Source: Candidatus Sulfotelmatobacter sp.
GTDB lineage: Bacteria > Acidobacteriota > Terriglobia > Terriglobales > Acidobacteriaceae
DNA length: 7,892 nucleotides
Direction: 5' to 3'
Assembly (NCBI GenBank): GCA_030037575.1
Contig: JASHRB010000323.1
Span: forward strand, 1 to 7,892
Program-made: the position numbers and the translations under genes
Shown: positions 1 through 7,070 of the stretch, piece by piece
How the letters are laid out: the number at the start of each line of letters is the position of its first letter
How positions within the stretch are numbered: the first letter of the stretch is position 1
The notes under the pieces: generated by a model
The model's input: only the letters and a program-made list of their open reading frames with translations
Told to the model about the DNA's origin: nothing
Databases searched by the model: none

Positions 1-1
1 G

Positions 2-721
<720 letters not shown>

Positions 722-1124
722 CGGCGGAACAGAGGCGACAAAAGTGATGGAGAGTGGTTTTCCGGAACTGGTGGCGCCAAGCATCTAATTCTGAAAATGC
801 TCGGCGCGTCGCTCTGGGCTTCCGCTTATAGATTGGACAGTTCAGCTTCGCCACCACCATCCAAGACACCTTCAGGAGCCACTCTCCCTGGCGCGTACTT
901 TTTTGTGTCGTGCCGGGGTTTGTGAGATGGCCCCCGATGGGGGGAGAGATTTTCCAGCGCATCGTCGGGGGGGAATGCCGGAATCGCAGTTTGCTCGAAC
1001 TTTCGGCCGGCGGCAAGCCGCGGCCTGCCTAGCGTTTCAGTGTTCGGCGGCGCCCTGGGCCGTTCCCACTCGCTTCGCTCGTCGAGGGCTGCCGACCGCG
1101 CCGCCACACCGTTCGTGGTCGAAT
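722..1124. other. Intergenic region without a convincing gene
   Basis: This spacer lies between the convergent P5C dehydrogenase and aldo/keto reductase genes. Open frames exist on both strands, but they overlap one another, resemble no family I know and are rich in Arg, Pro, Ala and Gly, as expected of GC-rich non-coding sequence. It has G runs near 939-945 and 966-973, and an imperfect inverted repeat at 749-887 listed separately. I see no canonical hairpin-plus-T-run terminator for either gene. The segment might be a dispersed intergenic repeat of the host genome, but one copy cannot show that. Confidence 0.5.
749..887. repeat. Imperfect nested inverted repeat
   Basis: GGAGAGTGG at 749-757 is matched by its exact reverse complement CCACTCTCC at 879-887. 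Inside it, GGTGGCG near 770-776 followed by AAGC is matched by the inverted GCTTCGCCACC near 845-855. The two arms therefore carry the same words in the same order, with unequal spacing between them. This could fold as a long interrupted hairpin or be the remains of a small palindromic (MITE-like) element. No flanking target-site duplication was evident, and no second copy is in the window. Confidence 0.4.
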
Positions 1125-2177
1125 TTAGGACGCTGCCGGCGGCAGCGCTACCGGCAGCGGATTTCGCTCCGTAAACTGCCGCTGATGCCAGTACGGATAG
1201 ACCGGCGTGACCTCGCTTGCCGCCTCCAGCTTGGCAATTTGCCCGCTCGATAAATTCCATCCCACCGAGCCGAGGTTCTGCCGCAACTGTTCTTCGTTGC
1301 GAGCGCCCAGGATCACGGTTGAAATCGATGGCCGCTGCACCAGCCAGTTCAGCGCCACCTGCGGCACGCTCTTTCCGGTTTCCTTCGCAACCGCACCGAG
1401 CGCGTCGACCACTTTGTATAAATATTCATCCGGCACCTGCGGCCCGTTTTCTGCGGTTTTGTGCAACCGACTTACGGCCGGCAGCGGTTGACCGCGGGCA
1501 ATTCTTCCAGTCAATCGACCCCAACCAAGCGGACTCCAAAGCAGCGCGCCGACGCCCTGATCGAGCGCAAGGGGCATCAGTTCCCACTCATATTCTCTTC
1601 CGATCAGCGAGTAGTAAACCTGATGGCCAACGTAACGCGCCCAGCCAAATTTGTCGGAGACGGCGAGAGATTTCATCAAATGCCATCCGGAAAAGTTCGA
1701 GCACGCGAGGTAGCGGACTTTGCCGCTGACAACGAGCTGATTGAGTGTGCTCAAAACTTCTTCAAGCGGAGTGAGCGCATCGAATCCGTGAAGATGATAG
1801 ATGTCGATGTAGTCAGTGCCCAGCCGGCGCAGGCTCGCTTCGCAGGCCCGAATCAAATGATAGCGGGACGATCCCAGATCGTTCGGGCCGTTCGCGCCAC
1901 CCATGCGAAACGTGGCTTTGGTCGAGATCAAGACCCGTTCGCGCCTGCCGGAAACAGCCTTGCCGAGAATCGTCTCAGAAAGCCCGTCCGAATAGACGTC
2001 TGCGGTGTCGAATAAATTCGCGCCCGCGTCGAGGCAAATGTCGACCAGGCGCGTGGCTTCTTTGACGTCGCTCGATCCCCACGCTTTGAAAAATTCGTTG
2101 CCTCCGCCAAAGGTTCCCGTGCCGTAGCTCAACACAGGTACTCTCAATCCAGAGTGTCCCAGAGTTCGGAATTCCAT
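1125..2177 (-). CDS. Aldo/keto reductase
   Basis: A cytosolic NADPH-dependent oxidoreductase of the aldo/keto reductase superfamily (TIM barrel), 350 residues. The start is the ATG at 2177 (MEFRTLGHSGLRVP), where the conserved family N-terminus begins; a TTG at 2201 would add eight unsupported residues. The catalytic tetrad is complete: Asp 57 and Tyr 62 in FDTADVYSDG, Lys 87 in LISTKAT, and His 130 in IYHLHGFD. The cofactor-binding motif near the C-terminus is present (STVILGARNEEQLRQNL, residues 286-302). Overall it resembles the bacterial YajO/YghZ-like branch of general aldehyde/ketone reductases; the physiological substrate cannot be read from sequence. No strong Shine-Dalgarno is visible before the ATG. 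It converges on P5C dehydrogenase and lies 476 bases downstream of the TPR gene in the same direction, too far to assume an operon. A 7-bp-stem palindrome (1131-1147) sits in the last codons but has no T run. It ends with TAA at 1125-1127. Confidence 0.93.
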   Translation of the reverse strand: MEFRTLGHSGLRVPVLSYGTGTFGGGNEFFKAWGSSDVKEATRLVDICLDAGANLFDTADVYSDGLSETILGKAVSGRRERVLISTKATFRMGGANGPNDLGSSRYHLIRACEASLRRLGTDYIDIYHLHGFDALTPLEEVLSTLNQLVVSGKVRYLACSNFSGWHLMKSLAVSDKFGWARYVGHQVYYSLIGREYEWELMPLALDQGVGALLWSPLGWGRLTGRIARGQPLPAVSRLHKTAENGPQVPDEYLYKVVDALGAVAKETGKSVPQVALNWLVQRPSISTVILGARNEEQLRQNLGSVGWNLSSGQIAKLEAASEVTPVYPYWHQRQFTERNPLPVALPPAAS

Positions 2178-2653
2178 GGGGAGTAGATGTTGGGGGAGCA
2201 AAAGAAGATGCGGCCGTTTAAAGGAATGTTAATCTCGATGGCGGGTGCTCGCGGCTCAGATTCTCCCGCGCGCCCGCATGGACGGGATCCTGCTTCCTCC
2301 AGCCTGATTCCCGACGAATCGGGAAATCTTTACCGAACGAGCGCTTTTGGTGGTGCCAATGGTGCGGTACGAGAGCAAACCCATTGTCACATTTGCATTA
2401 CCCGGGTCGCCAACCGCCTGAACGTCGTTGTCCGCTTTGACCATAGATTCACTGAGCGCCATCGCTAGTCTCACCAAGCGCTGGCCAGAAAATTCGGGCG
2501 AAATACCGGGAATTCCATGGCCGAAAAGCAACCTCAGGGCAGGCCTTGATGCCTAAGAAAACAACCCGGCCCGCTGCCTTGTTTCCAAAGAACGGGGCAT
2601 TGAAGTTCCTGTTTTGAATGCTCGGTGCTCACCTGAGAAGACATTGCACGCCA
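2178..2653. other. Intergenic region with one short coding relic
   Basis: This is the spacer between the aldo/keto reductase start and the TPR gene stop. It carries a GloVer-type repeat relic on + (2280-2375, listed separately). An open minus-strand frame at 2256-2531 overlaps that relic, shows no family resemblance and no good ribosome-binding site, and was not called. The 12-mer GGAATTCCATGG occurs at 2168-2179 (across the reductase start) and again at 2509-2520. I found no clear terminator after the TPR gene and no promoter I would defend for the reductase. Confidence 0.5.
2280..2375 (+). pseudogene. Relic of a GloVer-type repeat protein (single unit)
   Basis: In the frame starting at 2280 the translation contains GRDPASSSLIPDESGNLYRT followed by SAFGGANGAV. 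This fits one unit of the Gloeo_Verruco (GloVer) repeat found in large secreted proteins, whose usual pattern is a DG.xP..LI.D..GNLYGTT..GG...GTVF core. Here the GNLYGTT core reads GNLYRTS and the expected GTVF ending is degraded to AVRE. A full protein of this type has many units in tandem; only one is recognisable, with no start, signal peptide or neighbouring units. I read it as a decayed fragment. The motif match is visible in the sequence; the family name comes from memory of the motif. Confidence 0.5.
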
Positions 2654-4129
2654 TCAGTTCTTAACTGCCACAGCGCTGGCCGGAGCAAAAGAATCGGATG
2701 CAAGAGCTTCTTCCACGCTAGGCACTTTCCATTTCAACAGCTTCTTGCTCAAAATGGCGGCTTGGTCCGAAGCGCCGACGCGACCGTAGGCGCGAATCAG
2801 GAGTTTCATGGACAGAGGATTGGCCGAGTCTTCTGCGAGCTGCGAAATGGCCTCGGGATAGCTTTTCTGAGCAAACAGCACGGTCCCAGCCGCCCCGTGA
2901 TAAATCCGCTGCGTATTGATGCTGGAGCCCGGCGACGCCAGTGCCTCGAGCCTCGAAATCAACCGCTCAGCCGTGGCGCGATCGCCCGCTGCCAGCGCAC
3001 GCTCGACGCGCACCCGCAGGATGTGAGCCTTCTCTTCATTTAATTCAAGTTGGGTAACACTCCTGCTGGCCTGCGCTAGCAAAACCTCCGCCTGATCAAG
3101 ATTTTTCCGGGCGGCGGACCCATCCGGCTCGTACATCGCCATTGTCCGGTGTGCTCGCGCTTCCCATATCCATTGCTTCATGGCATGAGCCTGGGCGGCT
3201 GCATCCCCATACGCCGCGTCGGCTTCCGCGTATCTTTTTTCGCGGACGTAGGTCAACGCCAGCTTTTGCAGGTATTCGGCTTTGACGCCATCGCTGGGAG
3301 CTTCTTGAATTGCTTTCTCATATTCCTGGCGCGCCTGCTCTTCTTCGCCCATTAACGAGTAGGTCTCGCCCAGCTCCTTCTGCGATATGTAAAATGTCGG
3401 ATCCATTTTCAATGCGATCCGGTATTGCTCCAAAGCTTCCCCATATCGTCCGGCGAAGCGCAGCATCTCCCCATAAGAATCGTGCGGATTCGGCTCGTTG
3501 GGAAGAAGCTCTATATATTTCGCTGCATACTCCAGCGCTTTATCAATATCGCCTGACCGGGAGTAGAGGTAGGCCAGCTGGTTGTCACAAGTCGCATAGT
3601 TGGGGTCGACCGCGAGGGCGCGCAGCGTCAATCTCTTTGCGACCTCATACTCGTCCTGCCAGCGGAACAGCCAGTAGCCGGCCATGAAGTTCAGCCGTTT
3701 GTCCTGGGGGAACATGGCCAGCAGGTCATTCATGGCCATGATGCCTTCCAGGTAGCGGTTTTCATGGACGCCAGCCATCCACCGGATCAACAGCTGCTCG
3801 CCGGGGCTCACCTGCTTGATGAGAGATTCGGCTTTCGCTCGATCACGCGCTTCTTCCGCAGGATCCGTGGTGGTGAAACAGATCCAAACGTAAGCTTGGG
3901 CGAAATTGGGGTCGAGCCGAATCGCTTCGTTCCAATCCCGTAGAGCGAAATTCCAGCGATGATTCTCGTAATGAACCATTCCCGTTTCGAAATAGCGCGC
4001 CGCGGCCTGCGAGAGCGTGGTAACCGGCAGCTTCGCAGAGCCAAGATTGTCTGCGGCACGGCCTGACGGGGCTGACGCGCCGATCGCAACGCAAATGCCC
4101 AACAGCAGGGACGTCGAGATACGCTTCAT
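2654..4129 (-). CDS. Exported tetratricopeptide-repeat protein
   Basis: A 491-residue protein that probably acts outside the cytoplasm as a protein-interaction scaffold; its specific partner is unknown. The start is the ATG at 4129, preceded by AGGAAG (4136-4141) at 6-nt spacing and followed by a typical signal peptide (Lys-Arg, then a hydrophobic core around residues 7-20, with likely cleavage after GRA near residue 25). The mature part is helical TPR sequence: one repeat at about 43-76 (FALRDWNEAIRLDPNFAQAY), a clear run at about 164-280 (ALAVDPNYATCDNQLAYLYS; GDIDKALEYAAKYIELLP; GRYGEALEQYRIALKMDPTF; EEQARQEYEKAIQEAP), another at about 284-315 and weaker repeats to about 465. No catalytic domain is visible. 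The frame stays open upstream to a GTG at 4297, but those 56 extra residues belong to a PstS-like relic and would bury the signal peptide. It ends with TGA at 2654-2656. Confidence 0.88.
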   Translation of the reverse strand: MKRISTSLLLGICVAIGASAPSGRAADNLGSAKLPVTTLSQAAARYFETGMVHYENHRWNFALRDWNEAIRLDPNFAQAYVWICFTTTDPAEEARDRAKAESLIKQVSPGEQLLIRWMAGVHENRYLEGIMAMNDLLAMFPQDKRLNFMAGYWLFRWQDEYEVAKRLTLRALAVDPNYATCDNQLAYLYSRSGDIDKALEYAAKYIELLPNEPNPHDSYGEMLRFAGRYGEALEQYRIALKMDPTFYISQKELGETYSLMGEEEQARQEYEKAIQEAPSDGVKAEYLQKLALTYVREKRYAEADAAYGDAAAQAHAMKQWIWEARAHRTMAMYEPDGSAARKNLDQAEVLLAQASRSVTQLELNEEKAHILRVRVERALAAGDRATAERLISRLEALASPGSSINTQRIYHGAAGTVLFAQKSYPEAISQLAEDSANPLSMKLLIRAYGRVGASDQAAILSKKLLKWKVPSVEEALASDSFAPASAVAVKN

Positions 4130-4149
4130 TTCATTCTTCCTGTCAATGC

Positions 4150-4515
4150 CACGGAGCAGGCAGCCTGGCTCCGTGGAGATTGGGTTGTCCACCTTCAGGA
4201 CTTTGACACTACTGTTGATGGAATAAACTTCGACGATTCCCAAGCCTCCAGGGTTGTTGCTCACCATGGTCAATACAACTTCATCGGAACCAATCACCCA
4301 CCTGGATGTCGACTTTGTGGGCAGCCGCCAAGCTGTTGATCTCGTCCGGCTTCACCGCGCATGCGCGCTGCAGAATTGTTCGGTTGTGTTGAGCACCAGC
4401 ATCGGTCAGGAAAGTTATGACCCTACTTGCCGTCGGGCCAATTGTGTATTTCCGCCTTGAGCAACTTCTCCAATCCTTGCGCAGTCAGCGCCGAGGCGGA
4501 ATTGCCCACCCTTTC
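4150..4515 (-). pseudogene. Decayed PstS-like phosphate-binding protein (C-terminal region)
   Basis: Reading the minus strand downward, three pieces in different frames follow the order of a PstS-like periplasmic substrate-binding domain. Piece 1 contains ALTAQGLEKLLKAEIHNWPD followed by GK and a stop (TAG at 4423-4425), matching the family's L..IF.G.I.NWPDGK motif. Piece 2, shifted by one frame, contains LTDAGAQHNRTILQRACAVK and then DEINSLAAAHKVD. Piece 3 (GTG at 4297 onward) contains SDEVVLTMVSNNPGGLGIVE and then NSSVKVLKVDN, matching the family's V..NPGAIGYV...VKVLKVDG ending. Intact homologues would bind phosphate or a related anion in the periplasm. At least two frame breaks and one stop make this non-functional. 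Piece 3 has no stop of its own and runs in frame into the TPR gene. The upstream limit of the relic is uncertain. Confidence 0.55.
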
Positions 4516-4808
4516 TGAGTGAACATTAGAATTTGCGCCAGTGGGAGGGAAGGTAACCGTAGTAATTGGGCCGCTTGAGGGAAGCCTATCGGATTTACGG
4601 AAAAGACTTCCTGGGTATTCAGGGCTGCCGTCACCAGCCGGCCCGAATTTACCTGGCCAGCGCGACCGCGGATTCCGCTAACACGGCGCCTGAGGCTGAA
4701 GTCCAGGTTGCGCTACCGCGTCTACAACCCCCTGCGCTCGCTGGCTCCATTTGTGTGCGGACGCAGCTCGGCATAACCAACCCCTGCCAGAATCTTGAGA
4801 TTTGCCGC
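4516..4808. other. Uncalled spacer, possibly further degraded coding sequence
   Basis: Between the PstS-like relic and the possible small ORF at 4809-5111, several frames are open for 50-90 codons on both strands. On the minus strand one frame (about 4726-4510) contains GRLVTAALNTQEVFSVN, which looks protein-like, but it is not in the frame of the adjacent PstS pieces and I do not recognise it. The + strand frame that is open from 4566 has low protein character here. It may be more of the decayed neighbour or unrelated sequence. Confidence 0.35.
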
Positions 4809-5111
4809 ATGTTGCGTAAAACACGGCAGATGTATCTCTACCTGGGTCCGCGGGATCTGTTGCTGAAAGAGCCCCAACCTGCGGAGGTCTTTCTCGACAA
4901 AGATTACATGGCGGAGGTGCAACGCAGGGCGGCCATCACGGGAGGCGGCCCCATGGCAGATCGGGCCAATCCCGATAAAATCTCCGGCGATTACAATCCT
5001 TTCTTCTATGACCCGAACGAAATGCAAAAGATGATGGGATCCCAAAAAAAAGATGGTGGGATCCCAAAAGATGATGATGTTAGGGCCGGGGCTGTCGCCG
5101 AAATAAGCTGA
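4809..5111 (+). CDS. Possible small hypothetical protein or gene fragment
   Basis: The frame is open from 4566, but protein-like composition begins only around the ATG at 4809 (MLRKTRQMYLYLGPRDLLLK), so I put a tentative start there; an ATG at 4830 is an alternative. The rest is hydrophilic, with YMAEVQRRAAITGGG and YNPFFYDPNEMQKMM, and it ends with TGA at 5109-5111, about 100 residues in all. There is no signal peptide, membrane segment or recognised domain, and only a weak Shine-Dalgarno. The last 25 codons cross a 22-bp duplication (5029-5072) and overlap the 3' end of the opposing AlgH frame by 106 bases. At most one of the two overlapping ends is likely to be conserved. It could be the 3' end of a decayed gene. 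The function is unknown. Confidence 0.3.
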   Translation: MLRKTRQMYLYLGPRDLLLKEPQPAEVFLDKDYMAEVQRRAAITGGGPMADRANPDKISGDYNPFFYDPNEMQKMMGSQKKDGGIPKDDDVRAGAVAEIS

Positions 5112-5953
5112 AGGTTCGAGTGGGTTAGGAGACGATGTGGCTTCCGGCAGTCGAACTGGAGTGCACTTCTGGCAAAGAGCTCGGCAGCTTCATCCGCACC
5201 TATCCGCAGATCTGCATCCCTGGCCTCGCTTCGCGCAAACTGTAGCTCCGTCTTCCGAATCATTTCCAGCCACAAAGAGTCCGGATCGGCATTGAAGATC
5301 GTGCTGGCCTCCGCCGGAAAAATGAACCATGCTCCCAATTCTACTTCCTTCCGCAGTTGATCCTGAGTCCATCCGGCATAGCCCAGATAAACATGGAAAA
5401 CGCGGGGGTCAGGGCCAGCCGAAATGGTTTGTTCAAAGACAGGTTTCGCGGCAATCAGGTAAACACCATCGAAGACGTGCTCCGCCCCTTCGAGCTTGGC
5501 CGTCGACTGCAACAACGCAAACACCGCCGGCATTTCGAGTGGCCCTCCGACATAGACCGGGTCGGAGCGGTTTTTCGCCGCCTTCAGACTCTCAAGTACA
5601 CGCGAAAGCGGGACATCCGTGCGCCGGTTGAGAATGAGTCCGAGTACGCCGTGAGCATCGTAGCGAACCAGCAGAACCACGGTTTTGGCGAAACGCGGAT
5701 CGCCTAGGTTTCGGCTCGCCACCAACAGCTTTCCGGCACCCAGACTTTTGGCATTCCTGGATTGGGCTGGAAGAAAATCGGCGGGCAACATTTCACTTTT
5801 CGGAAGGGACTTGGCAGCGGGCGATGGAATGCTCGTCCAAGAGTCGGTCGCAGGTACCTCAAATTCTTTTATGTGATGGTCGAACCTTCCGATTGCCGCG
5901 AAAACAAGAATTGCGGCCAGCATCTCGTAGAAGCATAGTTTGCGCCGAGACAT
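5006..5953 (-). CDS. YqgE/AlgH family protein with N-terminal membrane anchor
   Basis: A 315-residue protein of the YqgE/AlgH family, whose biochemical role is not settled; AlgH was named as an alginate regulator in Pseudomonas. The start is the ATG at 5953 with AAGGAG (5961-5966) at 7-nt spacing. Residues about 7-23 (CFYEMLAAILVFAAIGR) are a hydrophobic segment and probable uncleaved signal anchor, absent from the roughly 190-residue proteobacterial members. The domain spans about 72-240: GKLLVASRNLGDPRFAKTVV, then GVLGLILNRRT, VYVGGPLE, LGYAGWTQDQLRKEVELGAW and ADPDSLWLEMIRKTE, all family hallmarks. Residues about 245-315 go beyond the usual end, resemble nothing and cross the 22-bp duplication at 5029-5072, so they may come from a changed 3' end. 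Upstream, a decayed reductase gene in the same direction ends at 6034, so a separate promoter is likely (see 5982-6009). It ends at 5006. Confidence 0.87.
   Translation of the reverse strand: MSRRKLCFYEMLAAILVFAAIGRFDHHIKEFEVPATDSWTSIPSPAAKSLPKSEMLPADFLPAQSRNAKSLGAGKLLVASRNLGDPRFAKTVVLLVRYDAHGVLGLILNRRTDVPLSRVLESLKAAKNRSDPVYVGGPLEMPAVFALLQSTAKLEGAEHVFDGVYLIAAKPVFEQTISAGPDPRVFHVYLGYAGWTQDQLRKEVELGAWFIFPAEASTIFNADPDSLWLEMIRKTELQFARSEARDADLRIGADEAAELFARSALQFDCRKPHRLLTHSNLQLISATAPALTSSSFGIPPSFFWDPIIFCISFGS
5029..5072. repeat. Two-copy 22-bp tandem duplication containing GGGATCCC
   Basis: Copy 1 (5029-5050) and copy 2 (5051-5072) match at 19 of 22 positions, and each contains the 8-bp palindrome GGGATCCC (5036-5043 and 5058-5065). 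The period is not a multiple of three, so the duplication changes reading frame on both strands. It lies inside both the AlgH tail and the end of the opposing small ORF. Confidence 0.75.
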
Positions 5954-5981
5954 GACTGCTCTCCTTGCAGCTGTGTGCCCG

Positions 5982-6009
5982 AGTTTAACGGATTCGGTAG
6001 CGCTTGCAA
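5982..6009 (-). promoter_or_regulatory. Possible sigma-70-type promoter for the AlgH gene
   Basis: On the minus strand TTGCAA (6004-6009) and TAAACT (5982-5987) are separated by 16 bases, each matching four of six consensus positions. The site is about 30 bases before the AlgH start and just downstream of the reductase relic's stop. In a GC-rich genome such matches are weak evidence. Confidence 0.3.
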
Positions 6010-6033
6010 AGTCGGAGTCGAACTCATCGCGAG

Positions 6034-6639
6034 TTAAGGAGTGCTTCTATCAGGCTTCCCTAAGTGGATCAGTTCGCCCCCCCGGGAGCGATCGTGGAGG
6101 TGAACCACGCCGGTGCCCAAACCCTAATTGTTCGGACAGCAGATCAAGCCTCAGCCGAACATGGTTTGGCTGGGATGGCTTGCCACCGCCTGCCAGAAAA
6201 GGCGAGATAACTCAGATGGCGTTCGTACACCAACCCGGCTTCATCGCATGGGCGGCGAGGCCGGGCCCACCACCGTGATGTCGCGTCTTGCCAGCATTTT
6301 GGTGTGCCGGACCGCTTCCGGGTCGCAAGCTCGCTCGGTCCCGCGTCCTGGCACTGGAGACCATTTCCAACGTCTGGGAGTATACGAGCTTGTCCGCCGG
6401 CCGCCAGATCTCCGCAAAGTCCCGCGGGCAGAGCGCCCGGGCGGCGGTGTCCATGGTTTCCCCACCGATCATTGTCTCGTACATCCGGCGACCACAGAGG
6501 TGACTGCCAACCGGTCGCAATAGGTCGTTAACGCGTGCACCTCCTCGTCCGCTACGGCCCAGTCGAATGTGCCGCCCTCGTCCTCGCCCTCGACATAACC
6601 GTCAAGCGAAGTTATCGCGATGTGGACCAGCTTCGCCAT
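6034..6639 (-). pseudogene. Frameshifted dihydrofolate-reductase-like gene (RibD C-terminal domain family, YwjB/YyaP type)
   Basis: It begins like a normal gene: ATG at 6639 with GAGAGG (6646-6651) at 6-nt spacing. Piece 1 (6639-6523) reads MAKLVHIAITSLDGYVEGED and continues GTFDWAVADEEVHAL, the classic start of this family. After two odd bases (6521-6522) a new frame gives GSHLCGRRMYETMIGG and IWRPADKLVYSQTLEMVSSA to about 6341. A third frame gives DPEAVRHTKMLARRDITVVG to about 6265; then GLAAHAMK, AGLVYERH and FLAGGGKPSQPNHVRLRLDL follow in shifting frames. The end, in yet another frame, is GTGVVHLHDRSRG, stopping with TAA at 6034-6036. Order and total length (about 200 codons) fit a complete NADPH-dependent reductase domain of about 185-190 residues, but at least five frame changes are needed. 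Intact homologues are small cytosolic reductases, mostly of unknown substrate. The neighbouring genes are intact, so decay is more likely than poor sequence. Confidence 0.8.
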
Positions 6640-6781
6640 CGTGCGCCTCTCGTTACCTCAGAGTTGCATTTCGCCCGCGCCTCTTCAGGGTAAGCAACGC
6701 CATGGTTGATTCGCTGGCCAAACGGCATCACTTGCCACGGGTGGATCAGCGCGCCATGCGTTTATTTTACTGACGCTCGCC

Positions 6782-6991
6782 GGTGGTGGCTGCGCTGGGA
6801 TCGCGGCCGTGGAACGCCTTATCGGAAACTGGGCCCAAACGGCGTAAGGGGATGGTGAAAAGTTGGCCGTCTTCGACGGCGATGCCGGAAGCGAACTCGT
6901 CGATGCTGTTGATTATGACGGCAACATCTACGGCACAACCTCGCAAGGCGGCTCGGATTCACAGGGAGGCGTATTCGAGTTGATGCGGTAA
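6782..6991 (+). pseudogene. Relic of the C-terminal end of a GloVer-type repeat protein
   Basis: The in-frame tail 6851-6991 (46 codons plus TAA at 6989-6991) contains KLAVFDGDAGSELVD, then DYDGNIYGTTSQGG and GGVFELMR. This is the pattern of the Gloeo_Verruco (GloVer) repeat: a VL.SF.G..DG..P...LV.D..GN.YGTT..GG...GGVFEL unit. One frame away, the stretch from 6811 reads GTPYRKLGPNG, the expected GTVYKL.P.G ending of the preceding unit, and 6782-6800 reads GGGCAG like the glycine-rich part. About one and a half units survive across at least two frame breaks, and the last piece has no suitable start codon. Intact proteins of this type are large and secreted. The terminal TAA and the hairpin 22 bases later suggest this was the true 3' end of the ancestral gene. 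Confidence 0.62.
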
Positions 6992-7013
6992 GCATTTCCT
7001 ATGCTCCAGCAAA

Positions 7014-7041
7014 ATACCCCGCTCGATCACGGGCGGGGTAT
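7014..7041. terminator. Strong hairpin, probable bidirectional terminator
   Basis: ATACCCCGCTCG (7014-7025) pairs with CGGGCGGGGTAT (7030-7041) over 12 positions, with one G-T type pair, around a 4-base loop. On the minus strand the stem is followed by TTT (running straight from the stem's AT), and it lies 29 bases after the regulator's stop at 7071. On the plus strand GGGTTTT follows, 22 bases after the relic's TAA. It therefore sits between two convergent ends and can serve both; the minus-strand direction has the better T run. Confidence 0.72.
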
Positions 7042-7070
7042 GGGTTTTGCGAGCTTCTTCTCGTCGATGT

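Noticed and set aside
1131..1147. Palindrome CGCTGCC-GGC-GGCAGCG as a terminator for the aldo/keto reductase
   Set aside because: It lies inside the last codons before the stop and has no T run on either strand.
826..1260. Minus-strand open frame of 144 codons overlapping the aldo/keto reductase end
   Set aside because: About a third of it lies out of frame over the reductase coding sequence; the rest is Arg/Ala/Pro-rich sequence typical of chance frames in GC-rich DNA.
2168..2520. 12-mer GGAATTCCATGG at 2168-2179 and 2509-2520 as possible attachment or duplication sites
   Set aside because: The match does not extend beyond 12 bases, nothing between the copies looks mobile, and two common palindromic words side by side can recur by chance.
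2256..2531. Minus-strand open frame of 91 codons between the reductase and the TPR gene
   Set aside because: It overlaps a + strand fragment with a recognisable repeat motif, has no clear ribosome-binding site, and resembles no family I know.
4722..5045. Minus-strand open frame of 107 codons
   Set aside because: It lies opposite the more protein-like + frame, is His/Ile-rich without any motif, and also overlaps the AlgH tail.
6128..6523. Plus-strand open frame of 131 codons
   Set aside because: It is antisense to the DHFR-like pseudogene, whose motifs are clear on the minus strand; its own translation has no family features.
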